DNA of 64,000 nt from assembly GCF_000805675.1 (NCBI RefSeq), contig NZ_JSEF01000012.1, positions 62,001-126,000 on the forward strand, written 5' to 3'. Position numbers and translations under genes: made by a program. Below are positions 17,524 to 25,200 of this stretch, piece by piece; position 1 is the stretch's first letter; each line of letters begins with the position of its first letter. The notes under the pieces are model-generated. The model saw nothing but the letters and a program-made list of their open reading frames with translations. It did no database searches and was not told the origin of the DNA. This DNA is from Corynebacterium minutissimum. GTDB lineage: Bacteria > Actinomycetota > Actinomycetes > Mycobacteriales > Mycobacteriaceae.

Positions 17524-18626
17524 CAGTCGCGGCCCCTCGCCAAGGCTAGACGTGCTACAGCCAGGCCGAGAACCAGCATTCCGAGGCCCAAGATTCCGAT
17601 ACCCCACGGCAGGAGGCTCTGTCCGCTGTCGTAGTAGCCGGTAGCGGCCACGGTGTCGACATTCTCAGCAGAAGGACTCGTGTGTGCAGTGCGCTCAGCT
17701 CTGCGCTCCTTGCGATCCTTTCGATCAGTGCGCTCTTTCCGGTCCGCGCTGTCTTTGGTTTCCTTAGGCTTATGAGTGCCCGTGGCATTCGCTGCAGGTG
17801 CAGGGCCGGCGGCCATGCCTTGGGAACTGCCAGTACCCGGGCGAGACTCGCCACCCGAAGCGGAAGGGGATTGAGGGTTGGAAGAGTCGCTGCCAAGAGC
17901 AGCTTCTTCACTGTCACCGTCATTGTCACTGACGCCGGCGTCAGCAGAACCGTGCTCAGCCGTACCTGAATCCTGCGGTGCCATCTCTCCATCGCCGACG
18001 TCCCACGTGTAGGTCACCTGGTTGCTGGCATCACCATTGGACACGGCCTGAACCGTCATGGTGTAGATACCCGGATCCGTAAACGCCCAGTTGACGTGGC
18101 GGTGCGCCGGGTAGGCCTGGTTGATGACATCACCGCTGACTAGGTCCAGTGCGCCTTCCTCCGTGACTGGCTGAATGTCACCAAAACCAGCAGTTTCGAA
18201 GACGAAGATATCTCCAGGGCCCGTGACCTCAACGAACTCGAGGTCAACGTCCTTGTACCCTGCGGATTGCGCTGGCTGGGTATCCCATCCCGGCCACAAA
18301 AGGGAGCTGTCCTGGGTCTGCGGCAAGTAGTAAGTAGGTGTTCCAATGCCGTCGATCCGCTCAGTGGCGTCGTTCCATGCTTCCTCGGCAACCTTGAGGG
18401 TGACATCATCTCCGGGGTGGACAACGCCGCTGCCGGTTACGTCCTCCTTCAGAGACAAGGTGAGCTCGCCATTAGGAGCGGTGACGTAGAAAGCATCGAC
18501 ATGGCCGGAATCGAAGACCTCGCCTTCTGCAAGGGCCGTGGGCACCGGGGAAGCCATGAGTATGAGGGATAGCGAGGCCGTTGCCGCCACGGGGGCGGCA
18601 GCCGTGCGGTGAGAGATAAAGTTCAC
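17523..18626 (-). CDS. Membrane-anchored surface protein with choice-of-anchor M domain
   Basis: 367-residue secreted protein. Signal peptide ends PTALAEG. One repeat domain (about 38-215) shows DSGHVDAFYV, YYLPQTQDSSLLWPGWDTQ, VTGPGDIFVFETAGF and PAHRHVNWAFTDPGIYTMTV. A Ser/Gly/Pro and then Lys/Arg/Glu-rich linker (with KERTDRKDRKERRAER) leads to a membrane helix (about 338-362) ending ARGRD; no LPXTG. It is the second gene of the operon, 15 nt after the 792-residue protein, and its stop is fused with the start of the binding-protein gene. Confidence 0.84.
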   Translation of the reverse strand: MNFISHRTAAAPVAATASLSLILMASPVPTALAEGEVFDSGHVDAFYVTAPNGELTLSLKEDVTGSGVVHPGDDVTLKVAEEAWNDATERIDGIGTPTYYLPQTQDSSLLWPGWDTQPAQSAGYKDVDLEFVEVTGPGDIFVFETAGFGDIQPVTEEGALDLVSGDVINQAYPAHRHVNWAFTDPGIYTMTVQAVSNGDASNQVTYTWDVGDGEMAPQDSGTAEHGSADAGVSDNDGDSEEAALGSDSSNPQSPSASGGESRPGTGSSQGMAAGPAPAANATGTHKPKETKDSADRKERTDRKDRKERRAERTAHTSPSAENVDTVAATGYYDSGQSLLPWGIGILGLGMLVLGLAVARLALARGRD

Positions 18627-18641
18627 GGTGAAACTCCTTAT

Positions 18642-21020
18642 CTAGCGGCGAAAGAGCCCGTTGAGGCGGGCCGTGATGTCCTGGCGGTGGTCGTTATAGA
18701 AGTTGAGGAAGCCCTGGAACACGATGGCCAGGACGACGGGAAGCACAAGGCCCCACAGTCCCTGGAGCTTCGGCTTCGAAGATTTCAAATCTTTTGAGGA
18801 AGCGTCAGGCTTGCTCGAGTTTTCTGGCTTCGTGCCGTCACCCGTGGAGCCGCCTTGGCCCTTGGAACCGCCCTCGTCTTTGGAGCCGCCCTCGCCCTTC
18901 GCGCTCACACAGTCCTTAATCGCGGCGTCGCCAGCGGCCACGGTGAGCGCCTGGGGTGCAGACGTGATGTCCTTGCCGTCCTTCGTGGTGGCGGTGTAGG
19001 TGATCTCGAGTTTGTAGATGCCCGGCTTGGTGAACGCCCAGTTGGTGTGCGTATGCGAAGCGAAGGTGGTCTCAATGGAATAGTCACCCTCAGCGGAATT
19101 CACCAGTGGGGTAAAGGACTTGCCAAGTCCCTCGGTAGTAAAGAGACCAACATTGCCGCCTTCCGGCATGTCGGTGGGCTTGATGTTGAGCGTCACCGTG
19201 CCGTCTTTGTAATCGTCATAATTCAGGCTCTGGGTATTGTAACCAGGCCAGATGATGCCTTGCTCTTGAGTCTGCGGCAGCAGGTAGAACTTGTCCTCGC
19301 CTAAGTAATCAAACTCCTTGCCCTTGAGAACCTCTGGGCGCGCACGCAAAGCGTTGTCGTGGATAGCAAGGACGACGTCATCGAGCGGGCGCTCAACGGT
19401 CTTCTTATCCACAATGGCGGTTTCATCCTTGATACGCGCGGCGAAGGAGTCGCCGTCACGGGCGGCTGTGATGTCGACGTGGCCGTGGTCCAGAAACTTC
19501 TTGTTTGCGCAGACTCCGCTGCGGGGGCTGGAACCAGGTGAGGCATTTCCCTTGTCGCCCGGTGTCGTATCCGGCGCGGTGGATTCCTTGCCGAGCTCAC
19601 CGGTAGCTTTGTAGCTTTGACCGAAGTCAAAGGAATCCGTCAGGGTAATGGAGCCGGAGTTCTGCGTCACCGTCGGGTGCGGGAGGATATCGAGCCGAAC
19701 CTTGTTGCCGTTGAAGTTCTTGTCGGCACCAACGACAAACTCGGCGCGGCCGCCCGTGATGACACCGTCGAAAGGAATGTCAGCGTAGTCGCTGTCCCCG
19801 CTGAAGAATCCTCCGTGGACATAACCGTCGAGCTTCTTATCGGCAGCCTCAACGATGATGCGCGTAGCATCATCACCTTCAGGAACAGCGCGAGCGGTGA
19901 TACTCGGATCTGACACGGAGATTTCCTCACCGGAGGAAAGCTCGCGAGGGTTGGAGGTCTCAGTCCAAGAATCGGCGGATTTCTTGGATGATGTGCTGAG
20001 CTTCGCGCCCTCGGCGTAGTCGAGCTCCTCAGATACCCAGCGAGGTGAGTCATCCTCCGGGGTGTAGACGGCCTGGATCTTTGAGGCCTCGGGGCCGAGG
20101 AACTCATCAAAGTGAGCTTTGCCGTCAGTGACGGGGAGGTCGGTGAGGAAGTAGCCGTCGATAAGCAGTGTCAGGGTACCGTTCGTGCCGCCGGAGAAGT
20201 CGATGGAGGAGAGGTTCTCATCACCATCCTTCTCCTTGTCCTTCTTCGGAGCGATGGTGAGCTGGTAGTCCTTGGCGGAGGCGTCACCGCTCGATGCCGC
20301 GTCAAAGCGCTCGTGCAGTGACGGCGTGGCCTCTTTGAGCGGGCGTTCGCCGCCGACCTGGATAGACGTGGTGACCGGCTCGGACGCGATGAGCTTGCCA
20401 TCCTTGCTTCGAGCGGTGGTCCGGTAGGTGAGCTCGTAGCGGCCCGGCTTGGAAAAGACCGTGTAATTGTGAGTATGCGTGCCGCTAGTAAGCCACGCTG
20501 CATGCGGGGCATCCTCGGAGGTGCCGAAGAAACGCTGCAGGCCGCCAGGGCCGGGGTAGTAACCAAACATTTCGACCTCGCCCGGGCCATCGACGCTGAG
20601 AAGGTCGAGAGAGGCGATATTGTCGCGGAAGTCGTCGACAGGCAGCTCAGTGTCCGCACCGAAACCCATCCAGACCGGATCGAGGGTGCCGTTCACGCTG
20701 GCGGGGGCCATGTAGTAGGTCTTTCCCGCCTGACCTGCGAAGGAGAGGGCAGGATCCTCGGGGACAGTGAACTGGTATTGGTTCTTGCCGTTTTGGCCCC
20801 AGCCTTTGCCGACCCATGCCACAGTCTCGTCGAGAGCATGATCAGCATCCGTCGAGTGAGACTTTAAAGTGAGGGAGTTGTTCTCCCAGAACGACTTTGG
20901 TGAGTCGATGTGGGTTTGTGTGGCCACGTGCTTGCCGTCGTCAGGGCCAGCGAGCGCAGGTGCGGGGGAGGCAAGGAGGGTGGCGCAGGTAAGAAGCGCC
21001 ACAGTGCGGAGTCGTGCCAC
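18642..21020 (-). CDS. Large surface protein with two choice-of-anchor M domains (first gene of the metal ABC cluster)
   Basis: 792-residue secreted protein starting at GTG 21020 with a clear signal peptide (LLTCATLLASPAPALAG). Two repeat domains are visible. A divergent N-terminal one (about 30-225) contains YYMAPASVNGTLDPVWMGFG, DGPGEVEMFGYYPGPGG and GTHTHNYTVFSKPGRYEL. A canonical C-terminal one (about 510-720) contains LDHGHVDITAARDG, FYLLPQTQEQGIIWPGYNTQ and SHTHTNWAFTKPGIYKLEI. Between them (about 240-500) is a region of uncertain beta-rich fold. A Gly/Ser/Lys linker, one membrane helix (about 756-775) and a basic tail NGLFRR end it. It leads the operon and lies directly behind the 33-bp palindrome at 21061-21093. 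Confidence 0.84.
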   Translation of the reverse strand: MARLRTVALLTCATLLASPAPALAGPDDGKHVATQTHIDSPKSFWENNSLTLKSHSTDADHALDETVAWVGKGWGQNGKNQYQFTVPEDPALSFAGQAGKTYYMAPASVNGTLDPVWMGFGADTELPVDDFRDNIASLDLLSVDGPGEVEMFGYYPGPGGLQRFFGTSEDAPHAAWLTSGTHTHNYTVFSKPGRYELTYRTTARSKDGKLIASEPVTTSIQVGGERPLKEATPSLHERFDAASSGDASAKDYQLTIAPKKDKEKDGDENLSSIDFSGGTNGTLTLLIDGYFLTDLPVTDGKAHFDEFLGPEASKIQAVYTPEDDSPRWVSEELDYAEGAKLSTSSKKSADSWTETSNPRELSSGEEISVSDPSITARAVPEGDDATRIIVEAADKKLDGYVHGGFFSGDSDYADIPFDGVITGGRAEFVVGADKNFNGNKVRLDILPHPTVTQNSGSITLTDSFDFGQSYKATGELGKESTAPDTTPGDKGNASPGSSPRSGVCANKKFLDHGHVDITAARDGDSFAARIKDETAIVDKKTVERPLDDVVLAIHDNALRARPEVLKGKEFDYLGEDKFYLLPQTQEQGIIWPGYNTQSLNYDDYKDGTVTLNIKPTDMPEGGNVGLFTTEGLGKSFTPLVNSAEGDYSIETTFASHTHTNWAFTKPGIYKLEITYTATTKDGKDITSAPQALTVAAGDAAIKDCVSAKGEGGSKDEGGSKGQGGSTGDGTKPENSSKPDASSKDLKSSKPKLQGLWGLVLPVVLAIVFQGFLNFYNDHRQDITARLNGLFRR

Positions 21021-21060
21021 GGTGGAGTGAAACCTTTCTTGAGTTCTAGTGGGAGATTTT

Positions 21061-21093
21061 CACTATAAGTAATGATTATCATTCCCTATAGTG
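21061..21093 (-). promoter_or_regulatory. 33-bp palindromic operator with Zur/Fur-type core upstream of the metal ABC cluster
   Basis: A perfect 13-bp palindrome AATGATTATCATT (21071-21083) is centred on T21077. Outside it CACTATA (21061-21067) and TATAGTG (21087-21093) are again exact inverted copies. Of the 16 symmetric pairs, only two mismatch (21068/21086 and 21070/21084). The core looks like Fur-family boxes, including the corynebacterial Zur type. On the minus strand TATAGTG can be read as a -10, 41 bp before the GTG start. Zinc repression is the best guess. Confidence 0.6.
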
Positions 21094-21194
21094 TTGTTGG
21101 AAAACCCCTGCACGCAATTAGTGGAAACTGCTTTCATCTACCCCCAAGTGGGGCGGGCGGTGCGATGCGGAGGGGCTGAACTACGATGGGGAAC

Positions 21195-22685
21195 ATGATT
21201 GAGAAAACTTCCGACGTCCGCGTACGTTTCTGCCCTTCACCGACCGGCACGCCCCACGTGGGCATGGTCCGCACGGCCCTGTTCAACTGGGCTTATGCCC
21301 GCCACACTGGGGGCAAGCTCATCTTCCGCATCGAGGACACCGATGCCGCTCGTGATTCCGAGGAGTCCTACCAGGCCATCATTGACTCCCTAAACTGGCT
21401 CGGCCTGGGCTGGGATGAGGGCGTTAACGTGGGTGGGCCCGACGAGCCCTACCGCCAGTCCCAGCGCATGGATATCTACGCCGATGTCCTGCAGAAGCTC
21501 AAGGATGGCGGCTACGTCTACCCGGCATACTCCACCAACGAGGAGGTCCAGGAGCGGCACAAGGCGGCCGGCCGCGACCCGCAGCTGGGCTACGACAACT
21601 TTGACCGCGACCTCACCCAGGAGCAGATTGATGCTTTTGAGGCGGAAGGGCGCAGACCGGTGTGGCGCCTGCGCATGCCGGATAAGGATTGGTCCTGGAC
21701 GGACCTGGTTCGCGGCGACATGACCTTCAAGTCGGAGACCCAGCCGGACTATGTCGTGGCTCGCTCCAATGGTGCCCCGCTCTACACCTTGGTTAACCCG
21801 GTTGATGACGCGCTGATGGGCGTGACCCACGTCCTGCGTGGTGAGGATCTGTTGTCTTCCACGCCGCGCCAGCTTGCCCTCTATGAAGCGCTCATCGAGC
21901 TGGGTATTGCTAAGCAGATTCCGGAGTTTGGCCACCTGCCGTTCGTGATGGGTGAGGGCAACAAGAAGCTCTCCAAGCGCGATCCGCAGTCCAACCTGTT
22001 TAATCACCGCGACAACGGCATTATCCCGGAGGGCATGCTCAATTACCTGTCCCTTCTGGGCTGGTCGCTGTCTGCGGATCAGGATATCTTCTCGGTAGAT
22101 GAGCTTATTGCCAACTTCGATGTGCACGACGTGCTGGGCAACCCGGCTCGCTTCGACCAGAAGAAGTTGGAGGCCATCAACGCCGATCATATTCGTCTGC
22201 TCAAGCCGGAAGACTTTGCGCAGCGCCTTCGTGACTACCTGAGCGAGTACACCGACTTCCCGGCAGATTACCCGGAGGAGAAGTTTGCTTTCATCGCAGA
22301 CTTGGTACAGACCCGCATCAAGACCCTTTCGGATGCCTATGGCCTCATGTCCTTCTTGACGACCCCGGACGCAGAGTTGGAGCTCGATGAGAAGGCTGCG
22401 CGCAAGAACCTTAAGGAGGATGCGGTTCAGCCACTCGAGGTCTCCATTGCCAAGCTGGAGGAACTCGGGGAGTGGAAGACTGAAGAGATTGAGAAGGTTC
22501 TCTCCACCGCGCTTATCGACGACCTCGGGCTCAAACCCCGCAAGGCCTACGGTGCCCTGCGTGTAGCCATTTCTGGTCAGCAGGTTTCCCCGCCGCTGTT
22601 TGAGTCGATGGAGCTGCTGGGCAAGGAGTCCACCTTGGCGCGCCTCAAGGCTGCTCAGGCAGTCACGCCGTGGAGCGCTGAATAG
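21195..22685 (+). CDS. gltX: Glutamyl-tRNA synthetase
   Basis: Charges tRNA-Glu (and in organisms with GatCAB also tRNA-Gln). It is a class I synthetase of 496 residues with the HIGH-type signature [22 protein letters not shown] (here PHVG), a [18 protein letters not shown] segment, and the KMSKS-type loop KKLSKRD. ATG 21195 is chosen; ATG 21186 would add three residues. A -10-like TACGAT (21182-21187) ends 7 nt before 21195, suggesting a leaderless mRNA. The gene is followed by tRNA-Gln and tRNA-Glu, the synthetase standing next to its own substrates. Confidence 0.96.
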   Translation: MIEKTSDVRVRFCPSPTGTPHVGMVRTALFNWAYARHTGGKLIFRIEDTDAARDSEESYQAIIDSLNWLGLGWDEGVNVGGPDEPYRQSQRMDIYADVLQKLKDGGYVYPAYSTNEEVQERHKAAGRDPQLGYDNFDRDLTQEQIDAFEAEGRRPVWRLRMPDKDWSWTDLVRGDMTFKSETQPDYVVARSNGAPLYTLVNPVDDALMGVTHVLRGEDLLSSTPRQLALYEALIELGIAKQIPEFGHLPFVMGEGNKKLSKRDPQSNLFNHRDNGIIPEGMLNYLSLLGWSLSADQDIFSVDELIANFDVHDVLGNPARFDQKKLEAINADHIRLLKPEDFAQRLRDYLSEYTDFPADYPEEKFAFIADLVQTRIKTLSDAYGLMSFLTTPDAELELDEKAARKNLKEDAVQPLEVSIAKLEELGEWKTEEIEKVLSTALIDDLGLKPRKAYGALRVAISGQQVSPPLFESMELLGKESTLARLKAAQAVTPWSAE

Positions 22686-22701
22686 GCTCACAGAGGTGTA
22701 A

Positions 22702-22738
22702 TTTCGGAGCGTTCGAGTTCACTCTTAGCGCCCCGAAA
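22702..22738 (+). terminator. Probable gltX terminator
   Basis: TTTCGGAGCG (22702-22711) pairs with CGCCCCGAAA (22729-22738) with one mismatch, 16 bp after the gltX stop. There is no strong T-run, so termination strength is uncertain. Confidence 0.5.
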
Positions 22739-22845
22739 ATTCCCTCTAGCCTGGCGATTTGTGTGGATCGGGTGCGCTGGATATAGTTATAAACCGTTGC
22801 AGCGAGCAGCGAGGGGTTCTGCCCTAAGCGAGTTCACCGCAATAT

Positions 22846-22917
22846 TGGCCTATGGTGTAATTGGCAACACAACGGTTTCTGGTACCGTCATTCTAGGTTC
22901 GAGTCCTGGTAGGCCAG
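22846..22917 (+). tRNA. tRNA-Gln (anticodon CTG)
   Basis: A 72-nt cloverleaf: the acceptor arm TGGCCTA pairs with TAGGCCA, the D-arm contains TGGTGTAATTGGCAACA, the anticodon loop TTCTGGT lies between ACGGT and ACCGT, and the T-arm is CTAGGTTCGAGTCCTGG-like. The discriminator base is G, as expected for Gln. CCA is not encoded. TATAGT and TATAAA stretches about 50-60 bp upstream may be its promoter. Confidence 0.95.
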
Positions 22918-22973
22918 CAGTGATAACACTTTAACGCTGCACCGCACGTTAAAGTAAGTCGTCACAGTTCTAT

Positions 22974-23046
22974 GCCCCGTTCGTCTAGCGGCCTAGGACG
23001 CCGGCCTCTCACGCCGGTAACACGGGTTCAAATCCCGTACGGGGTA
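22974..23046 (+). tRNA. tRNA-Glu (anticodon CTC), copy 1
   Basis: A 73-nt cloverleaf: acceptor GCCCCGT/ACGGGGT with a G-U closing pair, anticodon loop CTCTCAC between CCGGC and GCCGG, T-arm CGGGTTCAAATCCCG, discriminator A, followed by an encoded CCA (23047-23049). It is identical over its whole length to the copy at 25064. Confidence 0.96.
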
Positions 23047-23055
23047 CCACTTAAG

Positions 23056-23089
23056 GAGTGGCAAGCATAAGGTGCTTGCCACTCTTTTT
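23056..23089 (+). terminator. Intrinsic terminator after tRNA-Glu copy 1
   Basis: Perfect 12-bp stem GAGTGGCAAGCA (23056-23067) / TGCTTGCCACTC (23073-23084) with a 5-nt loop and a T-run TTTTTC after it. It ends the tRNA-Gln/tRNA-Glu transcript. Confidence 0.93.
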
Positions 23090-23106
23090 CTTTATGATCG
23101 GTGACC

Positions 23107-23673
23107 ATGCACTTCTATATCGTTCATGGATACCAAGCCAGTCCTGATAGCCATTGGTTCCCGTGGCTCGAGCAACGCCTGACCGCCGATGGGCAACACG
23201 CTGTTCATACCATTGCGCTGCCAGACCCGAATGCGCCGAAGCTGGATGAGTGGGTTGAGGCGATACTCAACGAAATTGGGCGTCCAGATTCTGATACCTG
23301 CATCATTACGCATAGCCTGGGCGGCATCGCGCTGCTGCACTATCTCACGGCATTAGAAGGCGAGTGGGAGCTTCCCGGGCTCTTTATCGTCTCTGGGTTC
23401 GTGGAAAAGCTTCGCGTTATTCCAGAACTCGACGAGTTCATCGGCCAAGCACATGTCGACCTGCCTGCTATCAAGCCCCACATTGCTCACACAGAGGTCT
23501 TCGTGTCCACTAACGATATCCTCGTGGACCCAGTCTTAACGCAGCAGCTTGCCGACGCACTCTCGGCCACCCCCATCACCATCCACGAGGCGGGGCATTT
23601 CCTCGAAAGCGACGGCTATACCGAGTTTCCACAGTTAGGGGAGCGCCTCACGCAGTGGCTGCGCAGTCTATAG
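23107..23673 (+). CDS. RBBP9/YdeN-type alpha/beta hydrolase
   Basis: Small serine hydrolase of 188 residues. It has the first beta strand and oxyanion segment FYIVHGYQASPDSHWFPWL, the nucleophile elbow THSLGG (Ser in G-x-S-x-G-like form), a likely catalytic Asp in STNDILVDP, and a catalytic His in EAGHFLESDGY. The family is widespread and mostly uncharacterised, with esterase activity likely. Start ATG 23107 is preferred; GTG 23101 is two codons earlier. The gene converges with the regulator gene (6-bp overlap of the ends) and lies between the two identical tRNA-Glu genes. Confidence 0.83.
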   Translation: MHFYIVHGYQASPDSHWFPWLEQRLTADGQHAVHTIALPDPNAPKLDEWVEAILNEIGRPDSDTCIITHSLGGIALLHYLTALEGEWELPGLFIVSGFVEKLRVIPELDEFIGQAHVDLPAIKPHIAHTEVFVSTNDILVDPVLTQQLADALSATPITIHEAGHFLESDGYTEFPQLGERLTQWLRSL

Positions 23674-23997
23674 GCCCTTAGTCATCGCTTTGAGGGCCTC
23701 CACGTGCTGCGTGTAGGCCTGAGCCCCTGCCTCAGTAAGCGTGACCCACACGGTATCCTTCGCCCGCGTGGAGCCGTACTCGCGCGTACGGCTGACATAG
23801 CCGTTGTCTTCAAGGTGCTTCAACTGCTTCGACAGCGTATCGGCGGGAAGTTCCGTGAGGTCAGCAAGCAGACTGTATTTCATCTGCCGACCGTCAGTAG
23901 CGCCTGCGGAGAATAGCGTGGCGCAGATTTTGAGCCGATTAATGGGATGGATGATCGGATCCAGTTCGGCTGGATGGTGCGTAGATTCCTTAGGCAT
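23668..23997 (-). CDS. Winged-helix transcriptional regulator (HTH_34-like)
   Basis: 109-residue DNA-binding protein, mostly one winged helix: HPINRLKICATLF (helix 1), MKYSLLADLTELPADTLSKQLKHLEDNGYV (helices 2-3, recognition helix around DTLSKQLKHLE), then the wing with RTREYGSTRAKDTVWVTLTEAG. The family resembles MarR/ArsR regulators that lack a ligand domain. It overlaps the end of the small membrane protein gene by 8 nt and so is co-transcribed from the promoter at about 24400-24450, where two copies of CTTGCA-N5-TGCAAG lie. Autoregulation is the obvious inference. Confidence 0.85.
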   Translation of the reverse strand: MPKESTHHPAELDPIIHPINRLKICATLFSAGATDGRQMKYSLLADLTELPADTLSKQLKHLEDNGYVSRTREYGSTRAKDTVWVTLTEAGAQAYTQHVEALKAMTKGL

Positions 23998-24394
23998 TGA
24001 CGCCCTTTACGGCGGCATTACGGTTCTCATACAGCATCCACGCCGTTGCCGCAGAGACAACTGCGCCGCAGACCACCATCCACGGCCATGAGTCCGGAGT
24101 TGGGGTGGTGGACATGATCATTGCACCGGGCAGCAGCACCCGTGACCAGGTCGCGCGGTTGTTACTTGGCCCCATATTCGGATCGGGGCGCACGAATGGG
24201 TTCGCAATCTTGTCCTTGAGGAGATAGCCCAGAATAAAGGTCGGTACGAGAACTGCGAGACCGTACCACCAGGACACCTTAGTCACCGCGAGGCCACATC
24301 CGATGCCGAGCGCGACAAGCGCAACCGCCCACGGACTTTGAGTCCAGGCGGTGCGTTTCTGGGCTTCCTCAATGACTCTTAGATCGTCGCTCAA
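23990..24394 (-). CDS. Small membrane protein co-transcribed with the regulator
   Basis: 134-residue protein with about four hydrophobic segments (WAVALVALGIGCGLAV, WYGLAVLVPTFILGYLL, ATWSRVLLPGAMIM, WPWMVVCGAVVSAATAWML) after a short charged N-terminus. I do not recognise the family. Partnership with a small winged-helix regulator in one operon is common for membrane proteins that respond to stress or drugs, but no transporter motif is visible. ATG 24394 lies 16 bp from the first of the twin operators. Confidence 0.75.
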   Translation of the reverse strand: MSDDLRVIEEAQKRTAWTQSPWAVALVALGIGCGLAVTKVSWWYGLAVLVPTFILGYLLKDKIANPFVRPDPNMGPSNNRATWSRVLLPGAMIMSTTPTPDSWPWMVVCGAVVSAATAWMLYENRNAAVKGVNA

Positions 24395-24409
24395 TGTTTA
24401 GCTCCCTTA

Positions 24410-24450
24410 CTTGCAACTAGTGCAAGACTAGCACTTGCAAGTGGTGCAAG
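24410..24450. promoter_or_regulatory. Twin operator CTTGCA-N5-TGCAAG
   Basis: Two 17-bp palindromes, CTTGCAACTAGTGCAAG (24410-24426) and CTTGCAAGTGGTGCAAG (24434-24450), share both 6-bp arms and differ only in the spacer. Their centres are 24 bp apart, a little over two helical turns. They lie immediately upstream of the membrane-protein/regulator operon and are the likely binding sites of that regulator. Confidence 0.75.
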
Positions 24451-25063
24451 TAAAGGGATGTCGTGAGAAGCATTGACAGGAAAGACGGGGTCGCTTCTCT
24501 TGGCTTAGGAGGGCAGTGGTCTTGTTGTGCCCCATACCGGTGAGGGGAGAGCCTAGGTTCAAGGGAACTGAATTTAAGGACCAGGGGGCAAACCAGTGTC
24601 CAATTGGTCTAAGTGCTTCCGGTGTGCGTGCGCCGGGCTTACACTGCAGGTACAGGACATTCCCGGAAGAAAGGAGAGCGGATGGCGGAAGCTGAAAATC
24701 ATCACTATCGCCGACGCGACTCTAGCAGATAGTACTAGGCGGCATCGCCATAATCCATAACTTCTTAAAGCCAACACTCGAGCGAAGTAGGAGCCTTGCA
24801 CCACATGCTGTTAGCGCACGTGTCCTCCCGAACCTCCAGCGTTGCACACTAGTGTTCCGGCCTTAGCTGCCCACGGTAAGCCAGCGGAATAACCACTGAT
24901 TCGATCCGCACCCAGGCCGAGAGAATTCAAGTAGTCACCGCAGCCACAACAGGGCAACGAGGTTCGGGATTCTATCTGTTTAAAAGTGTCATTACCTGCC
25001 GATTTGTGCATTCTTTTGGAGATCCTATAGTGTTTAGCAAGTCCGCAAAGGACAGCTAAACGA
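24451..25063. other. 613-bp region without a confident gene
   Basis: No frame encodes a recognisable protein. Visible elements are a long-range inverted repeat CTTCCGG (24616-24622) / CCGGAAG (24663-24669), directly followed by AAAGGAG and a 16-codon frame at 24682-24732, and a hairpin at 25032-25061 just before tRNA-Glu copy 2. Minus-strand frames at 24574-24804 and 24811-25011 lack ribosome sites and look spurious. The segment may be remnant DNA or a structured leader. Confidence 0.5.
24682..24732 (+). CDS. Possible 16-residue small ORF or truncated gene start
   Basis: ATG 24682 is preceded by a near-ideal AAAGGAG (24670-24676) and encodes MAEAENHHYRRRDSSR before TAG. The good ribosome site suggests a real translation start: a leader peptide, a microprotein, or the 5' stump of a decayed gene. 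There is no downstream gene on this strand before the tRNA, so a regulatory leader has no visible target. Confidence 0.3.
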   Translation: MAEAENHHYRRRDSSR

Positions 25064-25136
25064 GCCCCGTTCGTCTAGCGGCCTAGGACGCCGGCCTCTC
25101 ACGCCGGTAACACGGGTTCAAATCCCGTACGGGGTA
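25064..25136 (+). tRNA. tRNA-Glu (anticodon CTC), copy 2
   Basis: Identical in all 73 positions to the copy at 22974-23046, but followed by CAA rather than an encoded CCA, so its 3' end must be added by the CCA enzyme. A TATAGT -10-like box (25026-25031) and a strong hairpin (25032-25061) precede it. Confidence 0.96.
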
Positions 25137-25142
25137 CAACGA

Positions 25143-25176
25143 AAAGCGCTAAGCCATTCATGTGGCTTAGCGCTTT
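25143..25176 (+). terminator. Intrinsic terminator after tRNA-Glu copy 2
   Basis: Perfect 13-bp stem AAAGCGCTAAGCC (25143-25155) / GGCTTAGCGCTTT (25164-25176) with an 8-nt loop. It can also serve the convergent lipoprotein gene ending at 25201, because the flanking A and T runs make it bidirectional. Confidence 0.88.
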
Positions 25177-25200
25177 GTCGCTTTCCCGACTTCTAGGGTT

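Noticed and set aside
12152..21020. Sortase-anchored (LPXTG) surface proteins
   Set aside because: None of the four proteins has LPXTG or a close variant before the C-terminal helix; anchoring is by the helix alone.
21390..22691. Minus-strand frame of 433 codons over gltX
   Set aside because: Shadow of gltX; composition typical of a reverse-complement frame.
24574..25011. Two short minus-strand frames (76 and 66 codons)
   Set aside because: No ribosome sites and no protein-like pattern; the first runs antisense to the 16-codon frame with the good ribosome site.
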